Below, piece after piece: positions 54,625 through 63,372 of a stretch of 64,000 nucleotides of DNA. Each line of letters starts with the position of its first letter. Positions within the stretch are counted from its first letter, which is position 1. The notes under the pieces are model-generated. The model did no database searches, was not told the origin of the DNA, and was given only the letters and a program-made list of their open reading frames with translations. Origin of the DNA: Candidatus Accumulibacter similis (GTDB lineage Bacteria; Pseudomonadota; Gammaproteobacteria; Burkholderiales; Rhodocyclaceae); assembly GCA_013347225.1 (NCBI GenBank), contig CP054595.1, positions 310,001 through 374,000 on the forward strand, in the 5' to 3' direction. The position numbers and the translations under genes were made by a program.

Positions 54625-54885
54625 ATGTCAAATCAGAAGTCTGGTGTCGCTATCGCCGCTGCCGCCGCCGCCCTCTTTGCCGCCGGTACGCTGGTTGCCC
54701 CGACCGCCCACGCCGCCGACGCGGCAACGGTCCGCTGTGCCGGGGTGAACTCGTGCAAGGGCTCCTCGGAGTGCAAGACCGCCAAAAGCGAGTGCAAGGG
54801 AACGAACTCCTGCAAAGGCCAGGGCTGGGTGACCAAGGGCAGCGCCAAGGAATGCACCGACGCCGGTGGCAAAGTCGTCAAGTAA
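54625..54885 (+). CDS. bufA2: Bufferin-type metallophore precursor (BufA2-like)
   Basis: An 86-aa protein with signal peptide (AAAAALFAAGTLVAPTAHA), so it is exported to the periplasm. Six cysteines occur in CAGVNSCKGSSECKTAKSEC, KGTNSCKGQGW and AKECTDAG, the repeated C-K-G pattern of BufA2 bufferins, copper-binding peptides whose Cys are modified to thiooxazoles by a DUF692 enzyme. The partner enzyme and its accessory protein follow immediately. AAAGGAG precedes the ATG. Confidence 0.88.
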   Translation: MSNQKSGVAIAAAAAALFAAGTLVAPTAHAADAATVRCAGVNSCKGSSECKTAKSECKGTNSCKGQGWVTKGSAKECTDAGGKVVK

Positions 54886-54951
54886 CCATCGCGCGGGGTC
54901 CCGTCGGCGACCGGCGCCGGCGGAACCCGGTACTCGGCCCAGGGAGGCCTG

Positions 54952-55791
54952 ATGCAGGAACTTGTCAGCGGCTTCGGGATCGGTCTGCGCAGCGAGCACT
55001 ATCGCGATTTTATCGCTGCCCCGCAGCCGGTGGACTGGCTCGAGGTCATCTCCGAGAACTATCTGGTTGCGGGCGGCAAGCCGCTTTGGCATCTCGACCG
55101 CATCCGCCGCGACTATCCGATGGTGATGCACGGGGTGTCGCTGTCGGTCGGTGGCAGCGAGCCTCTGGACCGGCCGTATCTGCAGGAATTGCGCCGCCTC
55201 GCCGAGCGGATTCAGCCGGCCTGGATATCCGATCATCTGTGCTGGACGGGCACCTCTGCCCTCAACCTGCACGACCTTCTGCCCCTGCCCTACACCGAGG
55301 GCTGCCTGCGCCACCTGATACCGCGCGTGCAACAGGTGCAGGAGACGCTCGGACGGCCACTGGTGCTCGAGAACGTTTCCAGCTACGTCCGCTACCGCGC
55401 GGACGAAATGAGCGAGTGGGAGTTCATCGCCGAGTTGGTCAGGCGAAGTGGTTGCGGGTTGCTGCTCGACGTCAACAACGTCTACGTCAGCAGCGTCAAT
55501 CATGGCTTCGTTGCACGCACCTTCATCGACGCCATGCCGGCCGCCGCGGTCCGGCAGATCCACCTCGCCGGCCACGAGGACCATGGCACTTACCTGATCG
55601 ATACGCACGACCAGCCGGTCTGTGATCCCGTGTGGGACCTCTACGCCTATACCGTCAATCGCCTCGGGCCCGTACCGGCGATGATCGAGCGCGACGACGA
55701 CATCCCGCCGCTCGAGTCGCTGCTCACCGAACTCGACAGGGCTCGCCGCATCGCCGGCTCCGCTGCCGGTGGCGCCAGGTGGGCCGCATGA
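54952..55791 (+). CDS. bufB: DUF692 multinuclear non-haem iron oxidase (MbnB/BufB type)
   Basis: A 279-aa TIM-barrel enzyme. [15 protein letters not shown] at the start, [58 protein letters not shown] and [11 protein letters not shown] carry the conserved His, Asp and Glu metal ligands. It oxidises cysteines of the bufferin to form copper-chelating heterocycles. It overlaps the next gene by ATGA, the usual MNIO-partner arrangement. Confidence 0.95.
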   Translation: MQELVSGFGIGLRSEHYRDFIAAPQPVDWLEVISENYLVAGGKPLWHLDRIRRDYPMVMHGVSLSVGGSEPLDRPYLQELRRLAERIQPAWISDHLCWTGTSALNLHDLLPLPYTEGCLRHLIPRVQQVQETLGRPLVLENVSSYVRYRADEMSEWEFIAELVRRSGCGLLLDVNNVYVSSVNHGFVARTFIDAMPAAAVRQIHLAGHEDHGTYLIDTHDQPVCDPVWDLYAYTVNRLGPVPAMIERDDDIPPLESLLTELDRARRIAGSAAGGARWAA

Positions 55792-56561
55792 GTCCCAGTG
55801 GCACACTCGTAGAGCTGCAACGACGCTGCCAGCAAGCGATCCTCGACGGGAATCCGCTGCCGGGCCTCTTCGCCGGCGAAGGCTCGGGCAGCGGCGGCGG
55901 CTTCGGCATCTACCTGCAAGCCTACCGGGCACGACTCACCGCAGCCCTCCAGGACAACTACCCGGTCCTGCAGCGCGCCATCGGCGATGACGCCTTTGCT
56001 GCTCTGGCAGACGGCTACATCACCAGGCGGCCGTCGACGTTCCGCTCGATTCGCTGGTTCGGTGACTGTCTGTCCGACTTCCTCGCCTCTTCACGCGAAC
56101 ATCTGGCGCATCCGTCGCTGGTCGACCTGGCCCGGATGGACTGGGCGACGCGCGCCGCCTTCGACGCCGCCGACGCCGAGGCACTCGGCGCCACCGATCT
56201 CGCCGCTTTGCGCGCGGAAGACTGGCCGCGGCACCGTTTCAGACTCCTGCCGTCGTTGCAGATACTGCACCTGGACTGGCAGGTCGAGCCGATCTGGAGG
56301 GCGCTCGATGCCGACCCTCTCGCCAGCAGCGACGAGCCGCTGTTTCTGCCACACGTGCTTCTCGTCTGGCGCCCGCAGCTCGAATGCCGCTGGCGATCGG
56401 CAGCCACCGTCGAAGCCAAGGTCATCGAAGCGCTGACGACTGGTGCTTCCTTCGCGGCCTGCTGCGACCTGATCGCCGACTCTGGTGATGTCGAACCGGC
56501 AGCAACCGCCGCCGGCTTCGTGCAGGGCTGGATCGCCGATGGCCTGCTGGCCCGTGATTGA
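55788..56561 (+). CDS. bufC: DUF2063 partner protein (BufC/HvfC type)
   Basis: A 257-aa protein starting [20 protein letters not shown] at 55788. The N-terminal DUF2063 domain has [20 protein letters not shown] and [20 protein letters not shown], followed by a winged-helix-like C-terminus. In related systems it binds the precursor peptide and presents it to the DUF692 oxidase. Its start overlaps bufB by ATGA, so the three-gene bufA2-bufB-bufC operon is intact. Confidence 0.93.
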   Translation: MSPSGTLVELQRRCQQAILDGNPLPGLFAGEGSGSGGGFGIYLQAYRARLTAALQDNYPVLQRAIGDDAFAALADGYITRRPSTFRSIRWFGDCLSDFLASSREHLAHPSLVDLARMDWATRAAFDAADAEALGATDLAALRAEDWPRHRFRLLPSLQILHLDWQVEPIWRALDADPLASSDEPLFLPHVLLVWRPQLECRWRSAATVEAKVIEALTTGASFAACCDLIADSGDVEPAATAAGFVQGWIADGLLARD

Positions 56562-56769
56562 GTCCGCGCTGGGTGGTGGCGAAGCCCGCTGCGCGCGCTG
56601 TGGCGCTCCATTCGCTTGCGGCATGATGGCTTCATCGGCGAGCGATTGCTGGTGTCGTCAGCTACCCCCTCTGGCCGCGGCCGCAGCGCCTGGATCGGGG
56701 TGTTACTGCCGGCGTTGCCTGGAAGAGTCGCTCAGAGCTGCTGCCCAACCAGCCGCTCCGGCAGCATGA
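56539..56769 (+). CDS. Cysteine-rich CWC family protein
   Basis: A 76-aa protein starting [20 protein letters not shown] (ATG 56539, inside the end of bufC in another frame). CARCGAPFACGMMASSASDC, CWCRQLPPL and GCYCRRCLEESLR form the CxxC...CWC...CxCxxC pattern of the small CWC family, which probably binds zinc. The function is unknown. Overlap with the end of bufC and with nudB on the other strand is unusual but the cysteine pattern is complete. Confidence 0.7.
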   Translation: MACWPVIESALGGGEARCARCGAPFACGMMASSASDCWCRQLPPLAAAAAPGSGCYCRRCLEESLRAAAQPAAPAA

Positions 56770-57187
56770 GGATGGCCTCGCGGTTGCTCCACGAAAAGCA
56801 CCTCTCTGCCGCCTCGCGCCACGGCAGCCAGCAGTACGCCAGATGCTCGCCGGCTGCCAGGGTGACGGGCACTGGTTCCGCCATCTGCAGGGAGAAGACG
56901 TGCTCGGTATTGCAGCGCACCGCGGGCGCGTAGCGGTGCCGCCATTCGGCGAAGATCTCGTAGCGGTTGCTCATTTGCCAGTCGCAGAGATCGGTGGCGG
57001 CGGCGGCAAGTCCCGTTTCTTCGCGCACTTCCCGCACCGCCGTCGCCACGAGATCCTCGCCGGACTCCTGGCTGCCGGTCACCGACTGCCAGTAACCCGG
57101 GTGAGCCGCCCGCTCGAGCAGCAGCACCTGCAGATCCGGACTATGGATCACGACCAGCACTGAAACCGGCCGCTTGTAGCGGCTCAT
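56732..57187 (-). CDS. nudB: Dihydroneopterin triphosphate pyrophosphohydrolase
   Basis: A 151-aa Nudix enzyme starting MSRYKRPVSVLVVIHSPDLQ at 57187. The Nudix box is GSQESGEDLVATAVREVREETG, with the Glu residues that bind Mg. The WRHRYAPAVRCNTEHVFSL segment is typical of NudB. It removes pyrophosphate in folate synthesis. It overlaps the barstar gene by ATGA, following aspS in the usual betaproteobacterial aspS-nudB order interrupted by the toxin pair. Confidence 0.94.
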   Translation of the reverse strand: MSRYKRPVSVLVVIHSPDLQVLLLERAAHPGYWQSVTGSQESGEDLVATAVREVREETGLAAAATDLCDWQMSNRYEIFAEWRHRYAPAVRCNTEHVFSLQMAEPVPVTLAAGEHLAYCWLPWREAAERCFSWSNREAILMLPERLVGQQL

Positions 57188-57627
57188 TGAGTCGCGGCGA
57201 AAGTGGCCAGTCCGGGCGCCTGCAGATCGAGGAGGATCCACATCGGATATCCCTGCGCCCGCCATTCGCCGATGGCCTCGGCGAAGACGTCCGCGAGCAC
57301 GGCAAAGGCTGCCGGCTCCTGCGCGCGGAATCCCTCGCCGTGGTCGATGATGACCACGTAGCCGGCCGCTGCCGCCCACGAAAAATCGGTCAGGCAATCC
57401 TTGAGCGCGTCGAGGTTGTGCCCGTACCAACCCGGAAAGTCGAGACCACTGCCAAGCCTGGCGAGCACCTCGTCGAGGTGCGAACAGTCGGCAAGACTGA
57501 CTTCGAAACAGGCGAATCCGGCTTCTGCGGCCGCTCTCCCGACCGCCTCGCGGCAATCGGCAGGCAGATGGAAGACGCCGCTGGCGTTGGCGTCTTCGAG
57601 AGTGGCGAGCAACTCGTCGGGAATCAT
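57184..57627 (-). CDS. Barstar-family RNase inhibitor
   Basis: A 147-aa protein. GVFHLPADCREAVGRAAAEA, FPGWYGHNLDALKDCLTDFS (the barstar helix and loop that plug the RNase active site) and ADVFAEAIGEWRAQGYPMWI match barstar. It protects the cell from the RNase encoded just upstream. The start overlaps that gene's stop and its own stop overlaps nudB, so immunity is made with the toxin. Confidence 0.95.
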   Translation of the reverse strand: MIPDELLATLEDANASGVFHLPADCREAVGRAAAEAGFACFEVSLADCSHLDEVLARLGSGLDFPGWYGHNLDALKDCLTDFSWAAAAGYVVIIDHGEGFRAQEPAAFAVLADVFAEAIGEWRAQGYPMWILLDLQAPGLATFAATQ

Positions 57628-58025
57628 GGCTGTTCGCGTATCCTGCGAAAACTGAGATAGTGATCGGCAGTATAGTAGTACTCGCCGGAACGAGCGACAT
57701 CGCCACCGCGGCCGCTGCCGGCAACGATCCGGCGCGGCCCGCGGTCACGCCGGCCCGGCGTCGGCACCGTGTACTCGCGATAGTAGCCCCGCGGCTGCAG
57801 CGGCAGCCGCTTCTCGAAGTTGCCGAAAACGCTGCCATCCTTGTGCGGATAGGGGAAGGGCCCGCCTTCGCGGATCAGCCGCAGGGTCTGAATGGCCTCC
57901 GGCGGCAGTTCGCCGAGCGCAACGCTGCCAATCTCGCGACTCTCGCGCGCGGCCGCCGAACCCGCAAGGCAGCAGCCGACAATCGCCAACAGAAGCAGCC
58001 GGACGACGGCCAGTATTCTCGCCAT
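57624..58025 (-). CDS. Secreted barnase-type guanyl ribonuclease
   Basis: A 133-aa protein with an N-terminal signal sequence (RLLLLAIVGCCLAGSAAA). Domain of ribonuclease N1/T1/barnase: RGYYREYTVPTPGRRDRG with the catalytic Glu, GPRRIVAGSG with the Arg, and YYYTADHYLSFRRI with the general-acid His. It is expected in the periplasm or medium, possibly as an antibacterial RNase or nutrient scavenger. Its stop overlaps the barstar start. Confidence 0.93.
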   Translation of the reverse strand: MARILAVVRLLLLAIVGCCLAGSAAARESREIGSVALGELPPEAIQTLRLIREGGPFPYPHKDGSVFGNFEKRLPLQPRGYYREYTVPTPGRRDRGPRRIVAGSGRGGDVARSGEYYYTADHYLSFRRIREQP

Positions 58026-58034
58026 CGGGGCAAC

Positions 58035-59837
58035 CTATCCCTTGCCGATCTCGACCTGCGTATCGACCCTCTGGCGAAGGCGAATGTGCAGTTCCCGCAA
58101 CTGCCTCTCGTCGACTCCACTCGGTGCATCGGTGAGCAGGCACTGCGCCCGTTGCGTTTTCGGGAAGGCGATGACGTCACGAATCGACTCGGCGCCAGCC
58201 ATCATCGTGACGATTCGGTCGAGTCCGAACGCCAGGCCGCCGTGCGGAGGCGCACCGTACTTCAGCGCGTCGAGCAGGAAGCCGAACTTGGACTGCGCCT
58301 CGTCGTCGGCAATGCCGAGCGCCTTGAAGACCTGTTCCTGGACCGCGGCGCGGTGAATCCTGACCGATCCTCCACCGAGTTCCGAGCCATTCAGCGCCAG
58401 GTCGTAGGCCTTGGCGAGGCAACGCCCCGGGTCAGTTGCGAGCAGCCCGAGGTGCTCCTCTTTCGGGCTGGTGAACGGGTGATGGCAGGCGTTCCAGCGA
58501 CGTGCCTCGTCATCATACTCGAACATCGGGAAGTCGACGATCCACACCGGCTCCCAGGCGCTTCCGTTCACGAAACCCTTCTCGTGACCGATACGTACCC
58601 GCAGCGCGCCAAGCGCATCGTCGACCACCTTGCGCCGGTCGGCGCCAAAGAAGATCAGATCGCCGGAGACCGCGCCGGTACGCTCGATGATGGCCTGTAG
58701 CGCTGCGGCGTGCAGGTTCTTGACGATCGGCGACTGCAGGCCGGCCTCGTTCAGTTGGGTGACATCGTTGACCTTGATGTAGGCGAGACCGCGGGCTCCG
58801 TAGATGCCGACGAACTGGGTGTAGGCGTCGATCTCGCCACGCGTCAGGCTGGCGCCACCGGGAACGCGCAGTGCGGCAATGCGACCACCTTCACTGTTGG
58901 CGACACTGGCGAAGACCTTGAACGGTACGTCCCTGAGCACGTCCGCCACTTCAACCAGTTCGAGCGTCACCCGCAGATCGGGCTTGTCGGATCCGTAACG
59001 CCGCATCGCCTCGCCGTGACTGAGGCGAGGGAAGGGCCGTGGCAGCTGCACCGCCATGACCTCGGCGAACACCGTGCGGATCAGCTCCTCCATCAGCGCG
59101 ATGATCTCGCCCTCGTCCATGAAGGACGTCTCGATGTCAACCTGGGTGAACTCCGGCTGCCGGTCGGCACGCAGGTCCTCGTCGCGGAAGCACTTGGTGA
59201 TCTGGTAGTAGCGGTCGAAACCGGCGACCATCAGCAACTGCTTGAAGAGCTGCGGCGACTGCGGCAAGGCGAAGAACTGGCCGGGATGAACGCGCGACGG
59301 AACCAGGTAGTCACGCGCGCCTTCCGGTGTGCTCCTGGTCAACATCGGCGTCTCGATGTCGATGAAACCGGCAGCGTCGAGAAAGCGCCGGAAGGCGCGC
59401 GCCGTGCGGTAGCGCAACTGCATGTTCTTCTGCATTTGCGGACGCCGGAGATCGATCACCCGGTGCAGCAGGCGGGTGTTCTCCGACAGGTTCTCCTCGT
59501 CGAGCTGGAAGGGTGGAGTCAGCGACGGGTTGAGAACCTCCATCTCGTGGCAGAGGATCTCGATTTCGCCGCTCGGGATGTTGGGATTCACCGTGCCCGG
59601 CGGTCGGGCACGGACGCGGCCCCTGACACGCAGGCAGAATTCGTTGCGCACGGATTCGGCGGTGCGGAACATGTCGGCCCGGTCCGGATCGCAGACGATC
59701 TGGGCAATGCCTTCACGGTCACGCAGGTCAACAAATATCACGCCACCGTGATCGCGACGCCGGTGGGCCCAGCCACAGAGGGTGACTTCCTGATCGACGA
59801 GCCGCGCATCGACCTGTCCACAATAATGAGTTCGCAT
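58035..59837 (-). CDS. aspS: Aspartyl-tRNA synthetase
   Basis: A 600-aa class II synthetase. It opens [20 protein letters not shown] with the OB-fold anticodon domain ([20 protein letters not shown]). Motif 2 is [20 protein letters not shown], motif 3 [14 protein letters not shown]. The bacterial GAD insertion is present in the middle. Full length. Gene order FmdB-DUF502-aspS is conserved in betaproteobacteria. Confidence 0.98.
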   Translation of the reverse strand: MRTHYCGQVDARLVDQEVTLCGWAHRRRDHGGVIFVDLRDREGIAQIVCDPDRADMFRTAESVRNEFCLRVRGRVRARPPGTVNPNIPSGEIEILCHEMEVLNPSLTPPFQLDEENLSENTRLLHRVIDLRRPQMQKNMQLRYRTARAFRRFLDAAGFIDIETPMLTRSTPEGARDYLVPSRVHPGQFFALPQSPQLFKQLLMVAGFDRYYQITKCFRDEDLRADRQPEFTQVDIETSFMDEGEIIALMEELIRTVFAEVMAVQLPRPFPRLSHGEAMRRYGSDKPDLRVTLELVEVADVLRDVPFKVFASVANSEGGRIAALRVPGGASLTRGEIDAYTQFVGIYGARGLAYIKVNDVTQLNEAGLQSPIVKNLHAAALQAIIERTGAVSGDLIFFGADRRKVVDDALGALRVRIGHEKGFVNGSAWEPVWIVDFPMFEYDDEARRWNACHHPFTSPKEEHLGLLATDPGRCLAKAYDLALNGSELGGGSVRIHRAAVQEQVFKALGIADDEAQSKFGFLLDALKYGAPPHGGLAFGLDRIVTMMAGAESIRDVIAFPKTQRAQCLLTDAPSGVDERQLRELHIRLRQRVDTQVEIGKG

Positions 59838-59850
59838 GCTCTGGTCCGTT

Positions 59851-60504
59851 TCAGCTGTTGCGGTTGATCATCGAGCCGCCGGAAAGGCCGGCGACCCGTG
59901 GTGGCGGTGGTGCCACGACACCCATCGAGATGACATACTTCAGCGCGGTGTCAACGCTCATCTCCAGTTCGACGACCTCGCTTCGGGGCAACATGAGGAA
60001 GAAACCCGAGGTGGGGTTCGGCGTCGTCGGCACGTAGACGCTGACGTACTCGCCCGCCAGGTGACGCGCCATCTCGCCGCCGGGGCGGCCGGTGAGAAAG
60101 GCGATCGTCCACGCGCCACGGCGCGGGTATTCGATCAGCAGCGCCTTGCGGAAGGCGTTGCCCGACGACGAGAAAAGGGTGTCGGAAACCTGCTTGACAC
60201 TGTTGTAGATCGAGTTGACCACAGGGATTCGCGCCAGCAGCCTCTCCCACCAGACGACCAGCCGCTGACCGATGAAGTTCGCGGCGATGACACCGGTGAG
60301 CAGGATGATCAGCAAGGTGAGGATCGCCCCGCTACCCGGAATGTCGAAGCCGAGCACGGTGCGCGGATGAATCGCTGCCGGCAGCAGGTGGAGCGACTGG
60401 TCCATGGTACCGATGATCATCGTCAACACCCAGGTGGTGATCGCCAGCGGCACCCAGATCAACAGGCCGGTGATGAAGTAACGCTTGATCAGTTGCCGGC
60501 GCAC
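59851..60504 (-). CDS. DUF502 membrane protein
   Basis: A 217-aa protein read from a GTG at 60504 ([20 protein letters not shown]), overlapping the end of the FmdB gene by 16 bp. Two membrane segments (about 7-30 and 50-75) and a cytoplasmic beta domain ([40 protein letters not shown]) match DUF502. The function is unknown. It lies between FmdB and aspS as in other betaproteobacteria. Confidence 0.92.
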   Translation of the reverse strand: MRRQLIKRYFITGLLIWVPLAITTWVLTMIIGTMDQSLHLLPAAIHPRTVLGFDIPGSGAILTLLIILLTGVIAANFIGQRLVVWWERLLARIPVVNSIYNSVKQVSDTLFSSSGNAFRKALLIEYPRRGAWTIAFLTGRPGGEMARHLAGEYVSVYVPTTPNPTSGFFLMLPRSEVVELEMSVDTALKYVISMGVVAPPPPRVAGLSGGSMINRNS

Positions 60505-60827
60505 GCGCTCGCTCCGTCGGTGCTGGCAGACGCCGCCGCCGGTGCCGCAGCGGCCGCCTTGTCGCCGGCAGGCGCCCCGTCGCTGGTGGCGGGCGCCCCC
60601 TCCGTCGCCGCAGGCGTTTCCTTGCTCGACGGCGGCTGCTTCTGGCCACCTTTGAAGTCGGTGACGTACCAGCCACTGCCCTTCAACTGAAAACCGGCAG
60701 CCGTCAGCTGCTTGACGTAGGTCACCTGGCCGCACTCCGGACAGGTGTCGAGGGCCGGGTCGCTGAGTTTTTGCAGGTGATCGTTCGCAAAACCACAAGA
60801 AGCGCAGCGATAGGCATAGATGGGCAT
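60489..60827 (-). CDS. FmdB-family zinc-ribbon protein
   Basis: A 112-aa protein. MPIYAYRCASCGFANDHLQK and DTCPECGQVTYVKQLTAAGF give the CxxC...CxxC zinc site of FmdB putative regulatory proteins, then GSGWYVTDFKGG. A long Ala/Thr-rich low-complexity tail is a species-specific extension. The role is not established. Confidence 0.93.
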   Translation of the reverse strand: MPIYAYRCASCGFANDHLQKLSDPALDTCPECGQVTYVKQLTAAGFQLKGSGWYVTDFKGGQKQPPSSKETPAATEGAPATSDGAPAGDKAAAAAPAAASASTDGASACAGN

Positions 60828-61224
60828 GACTAACCTTCAGAAAGAACAGGGAAAAGCGCGATTATACGCGATCGCGGCAGCGATCGGGCTGTGCCGGCGG
60901 AGTGCAGCACATGCGGCCGCCGCCGGGCCGCCGGGAGGGTGGCGCGGCGGCAGCGGCGAGGCTGCTGCCGGCTCGGCAGCGGCTGATGGTCTTCCACCGT
61001 TGGCAGCTGATGGTATTCTCCGTCTGCGGAAGTCACCTGCCATCTTGCGGCAGGAAGGGGTGGAGGAGCCCCCGAACTCCGCTCTCAGGCCGGCGCCGGG
61101 ACAGACCCGCCGGGCACCCGCGCGTGACCGGCCGCAGCGGGCGAAACGCCGCGGCATCCTGGCTGTGTCGCGGCCCGGGACGGGGCGCGATCGGCAATGG
61201 TCGCAGCCTGTGGAGGGTAGAGGA
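60828..61224. other. Divergent intergenic region, FmdB to DUF2189
   Basis: About 400 bp of GC-rich sequence with no gene. It must hold the promoters of the leftward FmdB-aspS operon and the rightward DUF2189 gene, whose GGAGGGTAGAGGA ribosome site is at its right end. No convincing -35/-10 pair could be chosen. Confidence 0.5.
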
Positions 61225-62031
61225 ATGAGCAACAATGACAGCGCGCAGGCGGGGCACCCGGTCAGCAACTTCCCCGTCATCCGCAACATCGAGGCCGCGG
61301 CAATCCCCCGCTGGCTCGTCGCCGGCTGGCGCGACTGCCGCACGGCCGGTATCGCCAGCCTGTTCTACGGCAGCTGTTTCGCCGCCGCCGGGTGGCTGAT
61401 GTACATCGTCTTTGCCGAAGCCTATGCGCTTTTCGCCGGGCTGACGACGGGCTTCCTGCTGGTCGGTCCGTTCCTGGCGATCGGACTGTACGACCTCAGC
61501 CGTCGCATGGAACGCGGTGAACCGCCAAGGCTGGCTCCGACGCTCGCCGCCTGGCGCCCCAATCTACCCAACGTCGGCCTCCTCGCCGCCCTGCTGACAA
61601 TCGTCCTGCTGATCTGGGCACGCGCATCCATGGTCGTCTTTGCGCTCTTCTTCACGGGCGGTCTGCCGAGCTTTGCCGAAGTCGTGCGCAGCGTCCTGAC
61701 TTTCGAGCAGGCCGAGTTCTCGCTCGTCTATTTCGCCGTCGGCGGCTTTTTCGCTGCCTTCGTTTTCGCCATCGGCGCGGTGTCGCTGCCGCTGATGTTC
61801 GATCGCAAGACCGATGCCATCACCGCGGCCATCGCCAGCCTCGTCGTCTGTGGCCGCAATCCGGGCCCGATGGTGCTCTGGGCAGGCAGCATTGTCCTGA
61901 TCGTCAGCATCGGCTTTGCGACGCTCTTCGTCGGCCTGATCGTCGCCACACCGCTCGTCGGCCATGCCACCTGGCATGCCTACCGCGAACTGGTCGAGGA
62001 CGATGCCGACCGTGGCCCGGCGACGTCATGA
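61225..62031 (+). CDS. DUF2189 integral membrane protein
   Basis: A 268-aa protein starting MSNNDSAQAGHPVSNFPVIR at 61225. Six or so membrane helices, including LFYGSCFAAAGWLMYIVFAE, LLVGPFLAIGLYDLSRRMER (the G-LYDLSRR-x-ERGE family motif) and WAGSIVLIVSIGFATLFVGL. This is the DUF2189 family, of unknown function, often near cytochrome oxidase genes in proteobacteria. Confidence 0.94.
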   Translation: MSNNDSAQAGHPVSNFPVIRNIEAAAIPRWLVAGWRDCRTAGIASLFYGSCFAAAGWLMYIVFAEAYALFAGLTTGFLLVGPFLAIGLYDLSRRMERGEPPRLAPTLAAWRPNLPNVGLLAALLTIVLLIWARASMVVFALFFTGGLPSFAEVVRSVLTFEQAEFSLVYFAVGGFFAAFVFAIGAVSLPLMFDRKTDAITAAIASLVVCGRNPGPMVLWAGSIVLIVSIGFATLFVGLIVATPLVGHATWHAYRELVEDDADRGPATS

Positions 62032-62161
62032 TGCGGTCGAGATCCCTTCCGGCGAGCGCCCAAAGGGCGCAACCCGGCCACGGTCGCGCCCGCCGGCCAC
62101 CGTCGACGGGCGGCGAAGGACGATGCCAGCCCGTTCCAGGCGACCGCCGACAGCCGGGCGT

Positions 62162-62389
62162 TCAGTGCAGGTGGCAGGCTCCCGGCCCGTCCGGGTGTCC
62201 GCAGCTGCCGCAGGGAGCCGGAAGATCGCTGCGCCTGCTGGGCGAGGCACTCGCTGCATTGAAGGCCGACAGCTTCTTGCGCAGGTCGGTACTGTCGCAT
62301 TGCGGGCAGTGCAGTGCGGGTGAAGACTGGCGTACCAGCTTCTCGAACTCCTGCCCGCAGGCAGCGCACTCGTATTCGAAGATGGGCAT
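62162..62389 (-). CDS. FmdB-family zinc-ribbon protein, short
   Basis: A 75-aa protein: MPIFEYECAACGQEFEKLVR, LHCPQCDSTDLRKKLSAFNA and a second Cys cluster CGSCGHPDGPGACHLH. The first two are the FmdB CxxC pair; the tail could bind another metal. It is a second copy of the family in this window, not in an operon with other genes here. Confidence 0.92.
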   Translation of the reverse strand: MPIFEYECAACGQEFEKLVRQSSPALHCPQCDSTDLRKKLSAFNAASASPSRRSDLPAPCGSCGHPDGPGACHLH

Positions 62390-62754
62390 GGCGTCGATAC
62401 TCCCGATGGTGCCGAAAACCCTGGCTGTCCGCGATGTTGCCGGCGGCCGGGGGAGGAGTCACATGCTACCAGTTTTCACCCTGACTGCGGATCACACCGG
62501 GCTCGCCGGCTGGTGCGCCCAACGGGAAGCGCTGCCAAGGGGGAGAAGATGGTGCCGCAAGCGACGGTCGCAGCCCGCGCCCGCAACTGCGAGGCCACAT
62601 GCGGACCCGCAGCGAAACTGGTGCCGTCTGATCGCGCTGGCAAGGCATCGCATCCGAGATGCCAGTGTCGCATCCGGCGCCGGCCGGTGACGCGCGGTTG
62701 CCCAGACGCTCTGCCGCAGCTGCGCATGCAAATCATCATCACCCCGGAGCGCAC
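62390..62754. other. Gene-free stretch
   Basis: About 365 bp between the short FmdB gene and the interrupted secreted-protein gene. The frames have Arg/Pro-rich shadow composition and nothing recognisable was found, other than the presumed promoters. Confidence 0.45.
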
Positions 62755-63243
62755 ATGAGCAACACGACGCGCGATGGGTCAACCGCGCGCAGCGGTACGG
62801 CGCGGCTCGACCCGAGGCCACGTCTCTTCCGCGGCGTCACCGCACTCCTTGCCTGCGCGGCGGTGACCGTACCGCCACAGACTGCGGTTGCCACCGACTC
62901 GTCGCCAGCGACGGGTGAAGCCGTCCCGGGGCTCCCCCGACGCTGGCTTCGCACCGAAGGTGGCTACGTCCTGGAAGTCCGGCGCGTCGCCAGCGACGGC
63001 CAGCTTCAGGCCGCGCATTGCAGTCAACGCCCGATCCACGCCGCGCGCGGCGAGTGGACGCGCAAGGACGGCAAGCTCGGCATCCTCGGCGAATTGCACG
63101 GCGTCGATTACTCCGGTTCGAAGTACTTCCTGCAGTGCGTACCCGGGCGCGGATGACTGCTCGGGACCTACTTCCAGGCCGTACAGGGAGTGACCTTCAA
63201 CGTCGCGTTCGTCCGTCAGGTGGTCACGGAACGGCGCTGCTGC
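62755..63243 (+). pseudogene. Secreted DUF2147-like protein gene with in-frame stop
   Basis: The first 133 codons (from ATG 62755) have a basic N-terminus and hydrophobic stretch (LFRGVTALLACAAVTVPP), then WLRTEGGYVLEVRRVASDGQ and HGVDYSGSKYFLQCVPGRG. A TGA at 63154-63156 ends this, but the same frame continues with LLGTYFQAVQGVTFNVAFVR, a C-terminus that fits the family (a small envelope beta-barrel-like protein). The gene is therefore interrupted by one codon change or by compensating frameshifts, real or sequencing error. Confidence 0.6.
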
Positions 63244-63372
63244 CGGGTGCCGGTGCAGCGACGCAGGGTGCTTGACAGCCGTGCACATGCTGCTGCACTG
63301 TCGCGGCAGGCCTGCTTCCTGCTTTCTCCGCAGGGCACCGGATACCAATTCTTTCTCGAGGGATTAGCACCA

